This document shows, one piece after another, positions 1 to 8,920 of a DNA stretch of 64,000 nt. The translations under genes and the position numbers were made by a program. The notes beneath the pieces were generated by a model. It ran no database searches. It had not been told where the DNA came from and saw nothing but the letters and a program-made list of their open reading frames with translations. Each line of letters begins with the position of its first letter. The first letter of the stretch is position 1. The stretch comes from JBFYTX01 sp963739515 (GTDB taxonomy: Bacteria; Chloroflexota; Dehalococcoidia; Dehalococcoidales; RBG-16-60-22), in assembly GCA_963739515.1 (NCBI GenBank), contig CAVUAO010000006.1, forward strand, positions 1-64,000. The letters are read 5' to 3'.

Positions 1-4
1 CCAC

Positions 5-649
5 CTAGTTTTTCAGCACGCCGTTGCTGATGGCCCTGGCTACCGCCTGGGCGCGGTTCTTCACCTGCAGTTTGTCCATGATGTTGCGCAGGTGGGCTTT
101 CACCGTAGCTTCGCAGATGGACAGCCGGTCGGCAATCTCTCCGTTGCTGGCGCCGGCGGCGACCAGTCTCAGCACTTCCAGTTCGCGCATGCTGAGCGCT
201 TCCGTTTCGTTGGCGTCCCCCTGTTCACCGACCGGACGCAGATAATCGATCAGCTTGCCCGCTACGGACTGTGACATAATCACGTCGCCCATGGCTACCA
301 CTTTGACCGCCGCCACCAGCTCGTCGATGCCGGCATACTTTAATAGGTAGCCTCTGGCTCCGGCCCGCATCGCCTCGAAAAGGTCGCCGTTCCTCTCCGA
401 GACGGTCAGGATGAGGACCTTGGCTTCGGGCGCGACCTTCTGCAGGGCGGCCGTCGCTTCGACGCCGTTGCTGCGCGGCATCTGGATGTCCATGATGACG
501 ACGGAGGGCTGGAGTTCGGTGGCCTTTTCCACTGCCTCCACGCCGTCGACGGCTTCCCCCACCACTTGCAGTTCGGGGTAACCCCCCAGGACCATCACCA
601 GTCCCCGTCGGAATACCGGGTGGTCATCAACTACCAGTATCTTAATCAT
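5..649 (-). CDS. NarL/LuxR-family response regulator
   Basis: A 214-residue two-domain response regulator. The receiver domain fills residues 1-120, with acidic pocket D8/D9, the likely phosphorylated Asp at 54 (IMDIQMP), T82 and K104. A LuxR-type helix-turn-helix covers about residues 151-212 (LSMRELEVLRLVAAG, then the recognition helix ATVKAHLRNIM). It should bind DNA when phosphorylated by the histidine kinase encoded just upstream, whose stop overlaps this start by 4 bases (ATGA), which points to translational coupling. Its target genes cannot be read from the window. Confidence 0.95.
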   Translation of the reverse strand: MIKILVVDDHPVFRRGLVMVLGGYPELQVVGEAVDGVEAVEKATELQPSVVIMDIQMPRSNGVEATAALQKVAPEAKVLILTVSERNGDLFEAMRAGARGYLLKYAGIDELVAAVKVVAMGDVIMSQSVAGKLIDYLRPVGEQGDANETEALSMRELEVLRLVAAGASNGEIADRLSICEATVKAHLRNIMDKLQVKNRAQAVARAISNGVLKN

Positions 650-1896
650 ACTTCTAACCTCTCATAAGGGCTGGGGATGCCTCTTTTCCGTCCTTCAGCA
701 TCGGTGAACAGGTAAACGCAGATTTCGGTCCCCCACCCCGGCTTGCTGATGACAAATATCTCCCCGCCCACGGATTTTACTCTTTCACTCATGACTGCCA
801 GCCCGTACCCCGTCGACTCCTTTTCCTGGTCGAAGCCGCACCCGTCGTCTCTTACCCTCAGCTCGATCAGCCCGCCCCTGAATCTCAGTGAGATTTCCAC
901 CTTGCTGGCGAAGCCGTGTTTCCTGATATTGCTGAGGGCTTCCCTGACCACGCATAAAAGCTCGGTAACGACGGTCTCCGGCAATTCCGCTTCTTCGCCG
1001 GCCACGCTCACTTCGCACTTGGTGCCGTATTTCTCGGTAAAATCGGCGGCATACTGTGACAGGCTGGAGCCAAACCCGCCGTCGTTCGGTACCTGGAGAC
1101 GCAGCTCGTTGATTACGTCTTTCGCCTCTCCTTTTAAATACGTTACCAGCCGCCCGATTTCTTCCACCTCCGCCAGTATCTTGGACATGCGGGTGGCGGT
1201 TAATTTTTGCTGCAGCAGGTCTAGTTTCCATGATATTATCCCGACCGTCTGGGCCATGCCGTCGTGGATGTCTCTGGAAAGCCGTTTCCTTTCATCGCGA
1301 ACGGCGCGCACCTTGGTTTCTTCGTAGACGTTCTTGACCACGTATAAGAGCCAGGACAGCAGGAACGAGCTCGCCGCATAAATGGCCAGGAAACCCAGGG
1401 TGAAAACCAGAGGATTTTTGACCGCTACATTAGCGGTCGTCACTGCGATGGCATATCCAGCCCCAGCCGAGAGCGCCGGCAGGCAGGCCAGGAGCATGGT
1501 GGTCCGGCGGCGGAAGAGTACGGCTGAAGTCAGGATTGGCGATAGTGCATAAAGCAGGAAGGGACTGTAGAGACCTCCGGTAAAGATGGGCAACCCCAGA
1601 GCCAGGGTAAGGTCGAGGCTAAACCCGAAGTAGGTAGCCGCGCTATTACGCTTGGTCAGCGGCCGGATGACTCTGAGCACGGTATAGATGCTGACCGTAA
1701 GTACGATGAGCCCGTTTGACCATAAGCGGAGCTCACCCTGGCTGTTCAGGAATATCAGCGCCAGGGCAAAAGCCAGCGCGAAACCGCGGTAGGCCGCTAC
1801 CAGTATCAGGACTACCTTCTGGTCCAGCGGCAGAAAACGGTCCGGCCACGTTATCGGGTAGTTCATGTGCCGGCTAATCATTTTGGATTTTATCAA
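646..1896 (-). CDS. NarX/DesK-type sensor histidine kinase
   Basis: A 416-residue membrane histidine kinase. Residues about 25-190 hold several hydrophobic membrane segments and no obvious extracytoplasmic sensor domain, so it may sense the membrane state or a small ligand. The HisKA_3 dimerisation helix has the phospho-accepting H211 in RLSRDIHDGMAQ. The ATPase domain shows the N box (REALSNIRKHG), G1 (DDGCGFD) and G2 (GYGLAVM). The first start is TTG, 4 bases after a GGGGGAG Shine-Dalgarno. ATG codons at residues 6 and 11 are alternatives. It is paired with the downstream response regulator. Confidence 0.93.
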   Translation of the reverse strand: MIKSKMISRHMNYPITWPDRFLPLDQKVVLILVAAYRGFALAFALALIFLNSQGELRLWSNGLIVLTVSIYTVLRVIRPLTKRNSAATYFGFSLDLTLALGLPIFTGGLYSPFLLYALSPILTSAVLFRRRTTMLLACLPALSAGAGYAIAVTTANVAVKNPLVFTLGFLAIYAASSFLLSWLLYVVKNVYEETKVRAVRDERKRLSRDIHDGMAQTVGIISWKLDLLQQKLTATRMSKILAEVEEIGRLVTYLKGEAKDVINELRLQVPNDGGFGSSLSQYAADFTEKYGTKCEVSVAGEEAELPETVVTELLCVVREALSNIRKHGFASKVEISLRFRGGLIELRVRDDGCGFDQEKESTGYGLAVMSERVKSVGGEIFVISKPGWGTEICVYLFTDAEGRKRGIPSPYERLEV

Positions 1897-2193
1897 TCCG
1901 CTCCCCCGTCATCATAATATTGGTACGTTATGATGTTGCCCACTGGTTAAAACTATATCCAAAGATACGCCTTCCATCAAGATGAGCAAAACCCAATTAT
2001 CCTAACTTCTCCCCTCAACTTTATCCTTTTGGCTAGTTTTTTCCCGACGCAAACTAGTCCTTTAGGGTAATCCAATGGATGTCCCAACCGTAAGGATTAG
2101 TCGGGTCGATGGGGGGGAGTTGGATGAGATACGACTGGTCGGTAAGACGCACCGCCGTGGTCTTTGATGATGGGACAAAAAATATTGGGGTGG

Positions 2194-2522
2194 GTGGGGG
2201 GTTTGATTACGCCGCAGGCGGAACAAATCCCTGGTGGGGCGGTTGGGTGAGTTGTAGAGTGATTGCGTTGGTGTTCGTGGAGGGATTTGATCACTCCGTC
2301 AAGAGGGACAAATCCCTGGTGGGGTGGTTGGGTGGGCAGTAGAGTGGCTGGGTGGGGTGGGTGGAGGGTTTGACTCCTCGTCAAAGGAGCAAATCCCTGG
2401 TGGGGCGGTAGGGTGGGTGGCGCGGCGGCTGGGTGGGGTGGGTGGAGGGTTTGACTCCTCGTCAAAGGAGCAAATCCCTGGTGGGGCGGTAGGGTGGGTG
2501 GCGCGGCGGCTGGGTGGGGTGG
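2194..2522. repeat. Four-unit 81-84 bp tandem array abutting tRNA-His
   Basis: Units begin near 2194, 2277, 2361 and 2442. The last two are almost identical with a period of exactly 81 bp, and the first two are diverged. On the minus strand each unit carries a T-arm-like block (GGAGTCAAACCCTCC) and the CACCCACCCCA acceptor end of the adjacent tRNA-His, followed by a variable small hairpin. The array lies directly downstream of the tRNA 3' end and appears built from copies of it (inference). The rest of the 1897-2514 gap shows no gene. Proline/histidine-rich reading frames across it are by-products of the repeats. Confidence 0.8.
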
Positions 2523-2592
2523 GTGGAGGGATTTGAACCCTCGTTCTTCAGGGCCACAACCTGACGCCTTAGTCCTCTGGGCTACACCCACC
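2515..2592 (-). tRNA. tRNA-His (GTG) with encoded CCA
   Basis: The minus strand folds as a cloverleaf. The acceptor is GTGGGTG/CACCCAC with the additional G-1 paired to discriminator C, as expected for tRNA-His. The anticodon stem TCAGG/CCTGA encloses loop TTGTGGC with anticodon GTG, and the T arm is GAGGG-TTCAAAT-CCCTC. CCA is encoded at 2515-2517. Its 3' end runs into the 81-bp tandem array. Confidence 0.93.
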
Positions 2593-2644
2593 ACACGGGA
2601 CTTAGTAATTATAGCGGAAAATCCGGACTCTATTCAATCATCGA

Positions 2645-2926
2645 CTATTTTTCGGAGAACTCGACTATCGTTACCCCTTCTCCCCCCTCCCATTTATCCC
2701 CCGCCTGGAAAGATTTCACCAGGGGGTGCTTCGCCAGTACTCTCCGCACCGTCTCCCGCAGCATCCCGGTTCCCTTACCGTGGATGATTCTCACCCGCGA
2801 CAGCCCAGTTAAATAGGTATCGTGCAGGAACAGGTCGAGTTTGGGCAGCGCTTCGTCCACGGTGAGGTGCCGCAGGCGCAGTTCATCGGGAGAGGGCTGA
2901 CTGGAATAGTATTCTTTCTGTCTCAC
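2645..2926 (-). CDS. Small Smr-domain protein
   Basis: A 93-residue protein that is almost entirely an Smr (small MutS-related) domain. It has LRHLTVDEAL near residue 17 and the hallmark HGKGTG loop near residue 49, followed by a conserved helix. Smr domains are nucleases in DNA or mRNA quality control, here as a stand-alone domain without MutS2. It starts with GTG two bases after the fabF stop and so is probably co-translated with fabF, an unusual pairing that gives no clear functional clue. Confidence 0.85.
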   Translation of the reverse strand: MRQKEYYSSQPSPDELRLRHLTVDEALPKLDLFLHDTYLTGLSRVRIIHGKGTGMLRETVRRVLAKHPLVKSFQAGDKWEGGEGVTIVEFSEK

Positions 2927-2928
2927 GA

Positions 2929-4191
2929 TTATGCTTGGTACTTCTTAAAAATGAGCACCGAGTTGTGCCCGCCGAACCCGAACGAGTTGGAGATGGCCGT
3001 TTTTACCTCGGCTTTCCGGGCGTGGTTCGGCACGTAATCGAGGTCGCATTCGGGGTCGGGGTTGGTGAGGTTTATCGTCGGCGTGATGATGCCCCGCTGC
3101 ATGGTCAACATGGTGATGACCGCTTCGATGCTCCCCGCCGCCCCCAGCAGGTGTCCTATCATCGACTTGCTCGCCGATATCGGTATTTTATACGCCCGCT
3201 CGCCGAAGACGTTCTTGATGACGTTGGTTTCCATGCGGTCGTTGAGGAGCGTCGCCGTCCCGTGGGCGTTGATATAATCGATTTCCTCGGTGCCGATGCC
3301 GGCTTTTTTCAGGGCGAGCCTCACCGCGCTGGCGGCCCTGGCACCGTCCGGCGCCGGCTGGATGAGGTGAAAGGCGTCGCTGGTGGCGCCGTATCCGGCC
3401 AGCTCGGCGATGATGGGGGCGCCCCGTTCGAGGGCGTAGTTGAGTTCCTCCAGTACGAGGACCCCCGACCCCTCCGCCATGACGAAGCCGTTCCTTTTCG
3501 CGTCGAAGGGGCGGCAGGCTTCTTTGGGGTTTTCGTTCTTGGCGGATAGCGCCCGTATATTGCTGAAGGCGGCTATCACTATCGGCATGATCGGGGCTTC
3601 CGTGCCGCCGGCGATCATCATCTTGGCGTCGCCGAGGCGGATGATGTTTGAGGCCTGGCCGATGGCGTCGCTGCCGCTGGAGCAGGCCGAGGAGGTCGCG
3701 TAGTTTATCCCTTTAGCGCCCAGGATGAGGGAGACCTGCACGGAGGCGGCGTCTCCGGTCATGGTCGGCGCTAGAATCGGGCTTACCCGGCTCGGGCCTT
3801 TCTCGGCCAGGACCTTGTATTGTTCGGAAACGGAAAGCAGCCCGCAGACGCTGTTGCCGATGATGACCCCGCAGTCGGCGGCGTTATCCGGGTTGATGGT
3901 CAGCTTGGCCATCTGGACTGCCTGCAGGCTGGCGCCGACGGCGAACTGGGTGAAGCGGTCCATGCGCTGGATCTGTTTCGGGCTGGCGTAGATGGTCGCG
4001 TCGAAGTTCTTTACTTCGGCGGCAATCTTGGTTTCGAAGTCCTTCGTGTCGAAATGGGTGATGTAGTCGACCCCTGATTTCCCCGCCACCAGGGACGCCC
4101 ACATATCTTCGATATTGTTGCCCACCGGGCTTATCGCCCCCATCCCGGTGACCACCACCCGTGGTCTCTTTACTGGGTCATCTGCGCTCAT
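2929..4191 (-). CDS. fabF: 3-oxoacyl-ACP synthase II
   Basis: Condensing enzyme that elongates acyl-ACP with malonyl-ACP in type II fatty acid synthesis, in the cytosol. The Cys-His-His triad is visible: Cys in TSSACSSGSD, His in NAHGTATLLND and His in KSMIGHLLGAAG. The glycine-rich C-terminal GFGGHNS is also present. Starting at ATG 4191 (MSADDPVKRPR) gives 420 residues, the normal size. An in-frame TTG at 4266 would add 25 unrelated residues and was rejected. No acpP or other fab gene is adjacent. Confidence 0.93.
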   Translation of the reverse strand: MSADDPVKRPRVVVTGMGAISPVGNNIEDMWASLVAGKSGVDYITHFDTKDFETKIAAEVKNFDATIYASPKQIQRMDRFTQFAVGASLQAVQMAKLTINPDNAADCGVIIGNSVCGLLSVSEQYKVLAEKGPSRVSPILAPTMTGDAASVQVSLILGAKGINYATSSACSSGSDAIGQASNIIRLGDAKMMIAGGTEAPIMPIVIAAFSNIRALSAKNENPKEACRPFDAKRNGFVMAEGSGVLVLEELNYALERGAPIIAELAGYGATSDAFHLIQPAPDGARAASAVRLALKKAGIGTEEIDYINAHGTATLLNDRMETNVIKNVFGERAYKIPISASKSMIGHLLGAAGSIEAVITMLTMQRGIITPTINLTNPDPECDLDYVPNHARKAEVKTAISNSFGFGGHNSVLIFKKYQA

Positions 4192-4343
4192 AGTCACTAG
4201 TAGTATACCAGTTGTACATAACGTATACAACGCATTTAAAGCGTTTAGCCGCGTTTTTATATTCAAAATGGCTTATAGGGTCATGTTATCTTCGTAAAGG
4301 TACTTTTATCCCGTTATTCCCGCGAAAGCGGGAATCCAGCCAC

Positions 4344-4474
4344 CCTATCCCCTTAATCCCTTTACCCTGTGACCTGTCCACCGAAGCCTTGCGCGAAGGC
4401 GGAAGCTTCAGCGTAGAAGGGCTTCCCCTGCCAGGGGAAGGGGAGGAAAAGAAAAGAGGGGCTTCGCCCCTCTT
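4344..4474. repeat. Intergenic direct repeat, copy 1 (with hairpin)
   Basis: Begins CCTATCCCCTTAATCCC and ends with a 9-bp hairpin AAGAGGGGC-TTC-GCCCCTCTT. A second copy lies at 5030-5130 in the same orientation and lacks about 32 internal bases. The two copies bracket the META-domain gene. Just before it, around 4317-4335, is another small palindrome (TTCCCGCGAAAGCGGGAA). The gap 4192-4510 contains nothing else recognisable. Confidence 0.8.
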
Positions 4475-4510
4475 AAACGCCCCGCCGGTTCGTTTTTCCG
4501 CTCCTGGCGT

Positions 4511-4951
4511 CTATTTGTGCGTAAACACCAGCCCGCCTTCGGTGCCGGTGATCGTTAGCTCTTCCCCGGTAATTTTAAAGCTCTGCGCCGATTGCAGTAT
4601 CTTGAAAAATTGAGTTTCTTGGGTATTCAGGGCTTCGTTAGTGCTGGCCATCTCCGTATGAATGATTTCGTTTATCGTTAGCTTGTCTCCGTCGATTTTA
4701 TAGTCGCCGCCGTAGCTGTTTACTCCGCCGTTCCCGCCGACTCTTTTCGTGTCTTTATCGAATGTCAGCGTCGTTTCTCGGTCTGCCACGGCCGTGTTTA
4801 AGTCGTTAGGGTCTCCGTAAGACTTCAGCACCCACGTCATGCCTTCCAGTTTGCCGGCGTTATCGGCGCCGACGGAAGATATACAGGCAATTGCCGTGAG
4901 TGAGAGGATAACTACGAGGCCTATCAATTCAAAAAGCCTTATCCGTTTCAT
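4511..4951 (-). CDS. META-domain protein with N-terminal membrane anchor
   Basis: 146 residues. The N-terminus (about residues 5-25) is a hydrophobic export signal with a possible lipobox at IAC. Residues about 33-146 match the META/HslJ fold pattern: LEGMTWVLKSYG, TLTFD, VGGNGGVNSYGGDYKIDG, LNTQETQFFKILQSA and a final beta strand. META proteins sit in the envelope and are linked to stress or antibiotic tolerance, but the specific role here is unknown. The gene is flanked by direct repeats, so it may be a mobile or recently inserted block. Confidence 0.75.
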   Translation of the reverse strand: MKRIRLFELIGLVVILSLTAIACISSVGADNAGKLEGMTWVLKSYGDPNDLNTAVADRETTLTFDKDTKRVGGNGGVNSYGGDYKIDGDKLTINEIIHTEMASTNEALNTQETQFFKILQSAQSFKITGEELTITGTEGGLVFTHK

Positions 4952-5029
4952 GGTTCCCCCTTGCGTCCTCTTTCTATAATATAGAACGATTATGGACGGA
5001 AATAGTTATGATATTTATCACAAATAAAT

Positions 5030-5130
5030 CCTATCCCCTTAATCCCTTTACCCTGTGAAGCTTCAGCGTAGAAGGGCTTCCCCTGCCAGGGGAAGGGGAG
5101 GAAAAAGAAAAGAGGGGCTTCGCCCCTCTT
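5030..5130. repeat. Intergenic direct repeat, copy 2 (with hairpin)
   Basis: Second copy of the element at 4344-4474, with the same start, the same inner segment (GAAGGGCTTCCCCTGCCAGG) and the same terminal AAGAGGGGC-TTC-GCCCCTCTT hairpin. A further block (CCTCCTTTGTAAGGAGGG) at 5160-5178 recurs near 9595. Confidence 0.8.
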
Positions 5131-5243
5131 CGCAGGCTACTCTCCTGGGATATCAGCTTCCCTCCTTTGTAAGGAGGGATAAGAGGGAGAATTATTTCCC
5201 CATTCACCCCTCTTAAACACCCCTCCAATAAAAAACCACTAAC

Positions 5244-5831
5244 TTAATTGGTAATCTTATAAGTTGTAGTGGCCCTTTCTTTTCCGGACTCGTCAATAAG
5301 TACGAATATAATTTCACCTTTTTTAGTTAAGTTATCTTTACTTATTTTTAAGACATTATATTGTGATGAAATAATAGGAACAGACGTGGCAGTCCCGGGG
5401 TCATCAAGGTGCGCCGATATGTAGATTGTTCCTTTATCCTGCCGTATCTCTCCTATCTTCATGGCCGTGCCAAAGCCGCCTTTGTTACCATTAAATACAA
5501 GTATTAAGAAATAGCTAGAAAAATCAAAATCAAGAATTTCAGGAGGAGGTTCAGACTGGTTAGCAGAAGGTTTCCAATCGATCCCCTGCGGGCGATTATG
5601 ATCCTGTAAACTGTTTATTACCCATATATATGCTGTACTTTCGGTTCTCCAGTAATAGTCATCTATTTTGAAATGTTCAAATGGTATTACTCTTCCCGGT
5701 AGGACAGTGACCGTCGGAGAAGCATTGGTTCCCGTTGTTGGAGATGTCTGTGGGGTCTCGTTTTTAACTAAGTCACAGCTAGTTACTAACAACACGGGAA
5801 GCAGAAAAATTATTAAAAGCAGTGTCCTCAT
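5244..5831 (-). CDS. Putative lipoprotein, PrcB-like C-terminal domain
   Basis: 195 residues. Signal peptide with lipobox LLVTSC (Cys near residue 19), then a Thr/Pro/Ser-rich linker to about residue 45, then a globular domain. The C-terminal half (FLILVFNGNKGGFGTAMKIGE, then SQYNVLKISKDN) resembles the PrcB_C-type fold of cell-surface lipoproteins. This is a pattern match by eye, so the assignment is tentative. It is transcribed divergently from uvrA with no partner gene. Confidence 0.6.
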   Translation of the reverse strand: MRTLLLIIFLLPVLLVTSCDLVKNETPQTSPTTGTNASPTVTVLPGRVIPFEHFKIDDYYWRTESTAYIWVINSLQDHNRPQGIDWKPSANQSEPPPEILDFDFSSYFLILVFNGNKGGFGTAMKIGEIRQDKGTIYISAHLDDPGTATSVPIISSQYNVLKISKDNLTKKGEIIFVLIDESGKERATTTYKITN

Positions 5832-6013
5832 ACCAGGTTCCGTAAATTCGGTCTTAATAATAATAACGTGCGGCCGTCCAAAACGTTATTGGTGACATTA
5901 TACTAGTGAGCCGGAATAAATTTGTCAAATATCTAATTATTAGAACTTGTGTTTCAATTATGGGAGTGATAAAATTACGGAAGTGTTATAATAAATATAG
6001 AGGTATTTTCACC

Positions 6014-8878
6014 ATGCCGTCCGATTCCATCATCGTCAAAGGCGCCCGCGAGCACAATCTTAAGAACATCGATGTCGTTATCCCCCGTGATAAGCTGGTC
6101 GTCATTACCGGCGTTTCCGGCTCCGGCAAGAGCACCCTGGCTTTCGATACCATCTATGCCGAGGGCCAGCGCCGCTATGTCGAGTCCCTCTCCGCCTACG
6201 CCCGCCAGTTCCTGGGGCGGATGGAGAAGCCGGACGTCGATTATATTGAAGGGCTGAGTCCCGCCGTTTCTATCGACCAGAAGGGGCCGAGTAAGAACCC
6301 CCGTTCCACCGTCGGCACCGTGACGGAAATCTATGATTATCTCCGTCTGCTCTTCGCCCGTGTCGGTCATCCTCACTGCCCGCAGTGCGGTCGGGAAATC
6401 ACCATGCAGACGGTCCAGCAGATTGTCGATGCCGTCCAGAACCTGCCTTCGGGCAGCCGTATCATGATTCTGGCGCCCATCGTGCGTGACCGCAAGGGCG
6501 AGTACCAGTCGGTCTTTGACGACCTCCGCAAGCAGGGCTTTGCCCGCGTTCGCGTCGATGGTGATATCCATGAACTGTCGGAAGATATCCCGCCGCTGGT
6601 TAAATATAAAAAACACACTATCGCCGTCGTCGTCGATAGGCTGGTCGTCGGCGGCGGTCCTTCGAAGGAAGGGCGAGACGGTAATACCAGCCGCATCGCC
6701 GATTCCGTGGAGACCGCCCTGAAAGTGGCCTCCGGCGTGGTGCTGGTGTCCGTCGCTGGTGGTGAGGAGCTCCTTTTTTCGGAGCAGTTCGCCTGCGTTA
6801 ACTGCGGCATCAGCCTGGGAGAAATCGCCCCCCGCACCTTCAGCTTTAATACCCCTTATGGCGCCTGCCCGGAATGTACCGGCCTGGGCTTCCGGCAGGA
6901 AATCGACCCCGACCTCGTTCTTAACCGGGAGCTTTCTGTGATGGAGGGGGCTATCCGGCCGTGGCAGTCCCACAACTGGTACCTGTGGCGACTGGAACCG
7001 CTGTCCCGGCGCGGCGGCTTTTCCCTGCATACCCCCGTGAAAGACTTAAGTGAAGAAGAGGTGCATCTGCTGCTTTACGGCGAGGGCGATAATCGCACCT
7101 ACCGTAATCGTTTTGGGCGTACCGTCCGCGTTTCTGACGGCTATGAGGGCATCGTCCCCAACCTGGAGCGACTTTATAAAGACACCGAGTCCGAGGGTTC
7201 CCGCCAGAACATCGAGCGTTACATGGTGTTGAAGCCCTGCCTGACCTGTCAGGGTAAGCGCCTCAAGCCGGAGTCGCTGGCGGTGACCATCGGCGGTAAA
7301 AACATTATGGATGTTAGCGATATGCCGGTCACGCAGGCTTTAGATTGGGTGGACGAAATCAGTAAGAAAGTCCTGACCGAACGCGAGACGCTCATCGCCC
7401 ACCAGATACTTAAGGAAATTAAGACCCGCCTCGGTTTTCTCAAGGATGTCGGGCTGGACTATCTTTCCACCGCGCGCGCCTCGATGACCCTTTCCGGCGG
7501 GGAGTCGCAGCGCATCCGCCTCGCCACCCAGATTGGCAGTGGCCTGATGGGCGTGCTCTATGTCTGTGACGAGCCTACGGTCGGCCTGCACCCCGCCGAC
7601 GATTACCGTCTTATCCGGACCGTGCAGCGACTGCGCGATTTGGGGAATACGGTCTTAATCGTCGAGCACGATGAGGCGATGATGCGCGCCGCCGACCATA
7701 TTATCGATATGGGCCCCGGCGCCGGCGAGCGCGGCGGCTATATTGTGGCTTCCGGCACCCTCGACGATATTATGAAGTGTCCGGAGTCGCTGACCGGTCA
7801 GTATTTAAGCGGCGCCAAGCAGATACCCCTCCCCGTTTCCCGCCGCTCCGGCAACGGCAAGGCGTTGGTGATTAAGGGCGCCCGCCAGAACAACCTGAAA
7901 AACATCGATGTCTCTATCCCGCTGGGCAAATTCGTCTGCATTACCGGCGTTTCCGGCAGCGGCAAGAGTACCCTCGTTGACGAGATTCTCTACCGCCGGC
8001 TGGCGCAGATATTTTATCGCGCTAAGGAGCGGGCCGGCGCCTGTGATAGGATTATCGGCGTCGAAAATATCGATAAGGTTATCAATATCGACCAGTCGCC
8101 CATCGGGCGCACTCCCCGCTCCAATCCTGCCACCTATACCGGGATGTTTACCGCCGTCCGCGACCTTTTTGCCACCGTCCCGGAGGCGCGCCTGCGCGGC
8201 TACGGCCCCGGTCGTTTTTCCTTCAACGTCAAGGGCGGCCGCTGTGAGGCCTGCCGCGGCGAGGGCTATATCGAAATTGAGATGCAGTTCCTGCCGGATG
8301 TCACCGTCCCCTGCGAGGTCTGCAAGGGCGCGCGCTATAACCGGGAGGCATTGGAGATTAAGTTCAAGGGCAAGAATATCGCCGAGGTGCTGGACATGAC
8401 CGTCGCTCAGGGTCTGGAGTATTTCGAGCACTTTCCGCGTATCAAAAATAAGCTGGACACTTTGAACGATGTCGGCCTGGGCTATATCCACCTGGGGCAG
8501 CCGGCTCCCACTTTGTCCGGCGGCGAGGCTCAAAGAGTCAAGCTGGCTACCGAGCTTTCCCGCCGCTCCACCGGCAGCACCCTGTATATTTTAGACGAGC
8601 CCACCACCGGCCTCTCTTTCGAGGACATCGCGGCGTTGTTGCGCGTCTTGCAGAAATTGGCGGATGCGGGGAATACGGTGGTGGTCATTGAGCACCAGCT
8701 GGACGTCGTTAAGAACGCCGACCATGTTATTGATTTAGGCCCCGGCGCCGGCGACCTCGGTGGCTATGTGGTCGCCACCGGCACCCCTGAGGAAATCACC
8801 GCGAACAAAGAGTCATTGACCGGCCAGTATTTAAAGAGGGTGTTAAAAGGAGAGAGCAGGGTGGGGTATGTTGAATGA
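6014..8878 (+). CDS. uvrA: Excinuclease ABC subunit A
   Basis: Damage-recognition ATPase of nucleotide excision repair, 954 residues. It has two ABC ATPase modules: Walker A GVSGSGKST near residue 31 and again near residue 645, and signatures LSGGESQRIRLA and LSGGEAQRVKLA each followed by a Walker B (CDEPT, LDEPT). Zinc-binding Cys pairs are present (CPQC, CVNC/CPEC, CEAC/CEVC). ATG 6014 has GAGG about 11 bases upstream and gives the canonical N-terminus MPSDSIIVKGAREHNL. An upstream in-frame extension to 5906 is rejected. A TATAAT at 5987-5992 could be its -10. Confidence 0.97.
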   Translation: MPSDSIIVKGAREHNLKNIDVVIPRDKLVVITGVSGSGKSTLAFDTIYAEGQRRYVESLSAYARQFLGRMEKPDVDYIEGLSPAVSIDQKGPSKNPRSTVGTVTEIYDYLRLLFARVGHPHCPQCGREITMQTVQQIVDAVQNLPSGSRIMILAPIVRDRKGEYQSVFDDLRKQGFARVRVDGDIHELSEDIPPLVKYKKHTIAVVVDRLVVGGGPSKEGRDGNTSRIADSVETALKVASGVVLVSVAGGEELLFSEQFACVNCGISLGEIAPRTFSFNTPYGACPECTGLGFRQEIDPDLVLNRELSVMEGAIRPWQSHNWYLWRLEPLSRRGGFSLHTPVKDLSEEEVHLLLYGEGDNRTYRNRFGRTVRVSDGYEGIVPNLERLYKDTESEGSRQNIERYMVLKPCLTCQGKRLKPESLAVTIGGKNIMDVSDMPVTQALDWVDEISKKVLTERETLIAHQILKEIKTRLGFLKDVGLDYLSTARASMTLSGGESQRIRLATQIGSGLMGVLYVCDEPTVGLHPADDYRLIRTVQRLRDLGNTVLIVEHDEAMMRAADHIIDMGPGAGERGGYIVASGTLDDIMKCPESLTGQYLSGAKQIPLPVSRRSGNGKALVIKGARQNNLKNIDVSIPLGKFVCITGVSGSGKSTLVDEILYRRLAQIFYRAKERAGACDRIIGVENIDKVINIDQSPIGRTPRSNPATYTGMFTAVRDLFATVPEARLRGYGPGRFSFNVKGGRCEACRGEGYIEIEMQFLPDVTVPCEVCKGARYNREALEIKFKGKNIAEVLDMTVAQGLEYFEHFPRIKNKLDTLNDVGLGYIHLGQPAPTLSGGEAQRVKLATELSRRSTGSTLYILDEPTTGLSFEDIAALLRVLQKLADAGNTVVVIEHQLDVVKNADHVIDLGPGAGDLGGYVVATGTPEEITANKESLTGQYLKRVLKGESRVGYVE

Positions 8879-8920
8879 AAGTAGATACACCCGTATGAAC
8901 ATGCCGAGGTATTGTCATAT

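Noticed and set aside
2097..2594. Proline/histidine-rich repeat protein on the minus strand
   Set aside because: The reading frame only follows the 81-bp tandem array and crosses the tRNA-His gene; no start signal or family match.
5975..7030. Minus-strand gene opposite uvrA
   Set aside because: Frame shadow of uvrA; no recognisable motif and no ribosome-binding site.
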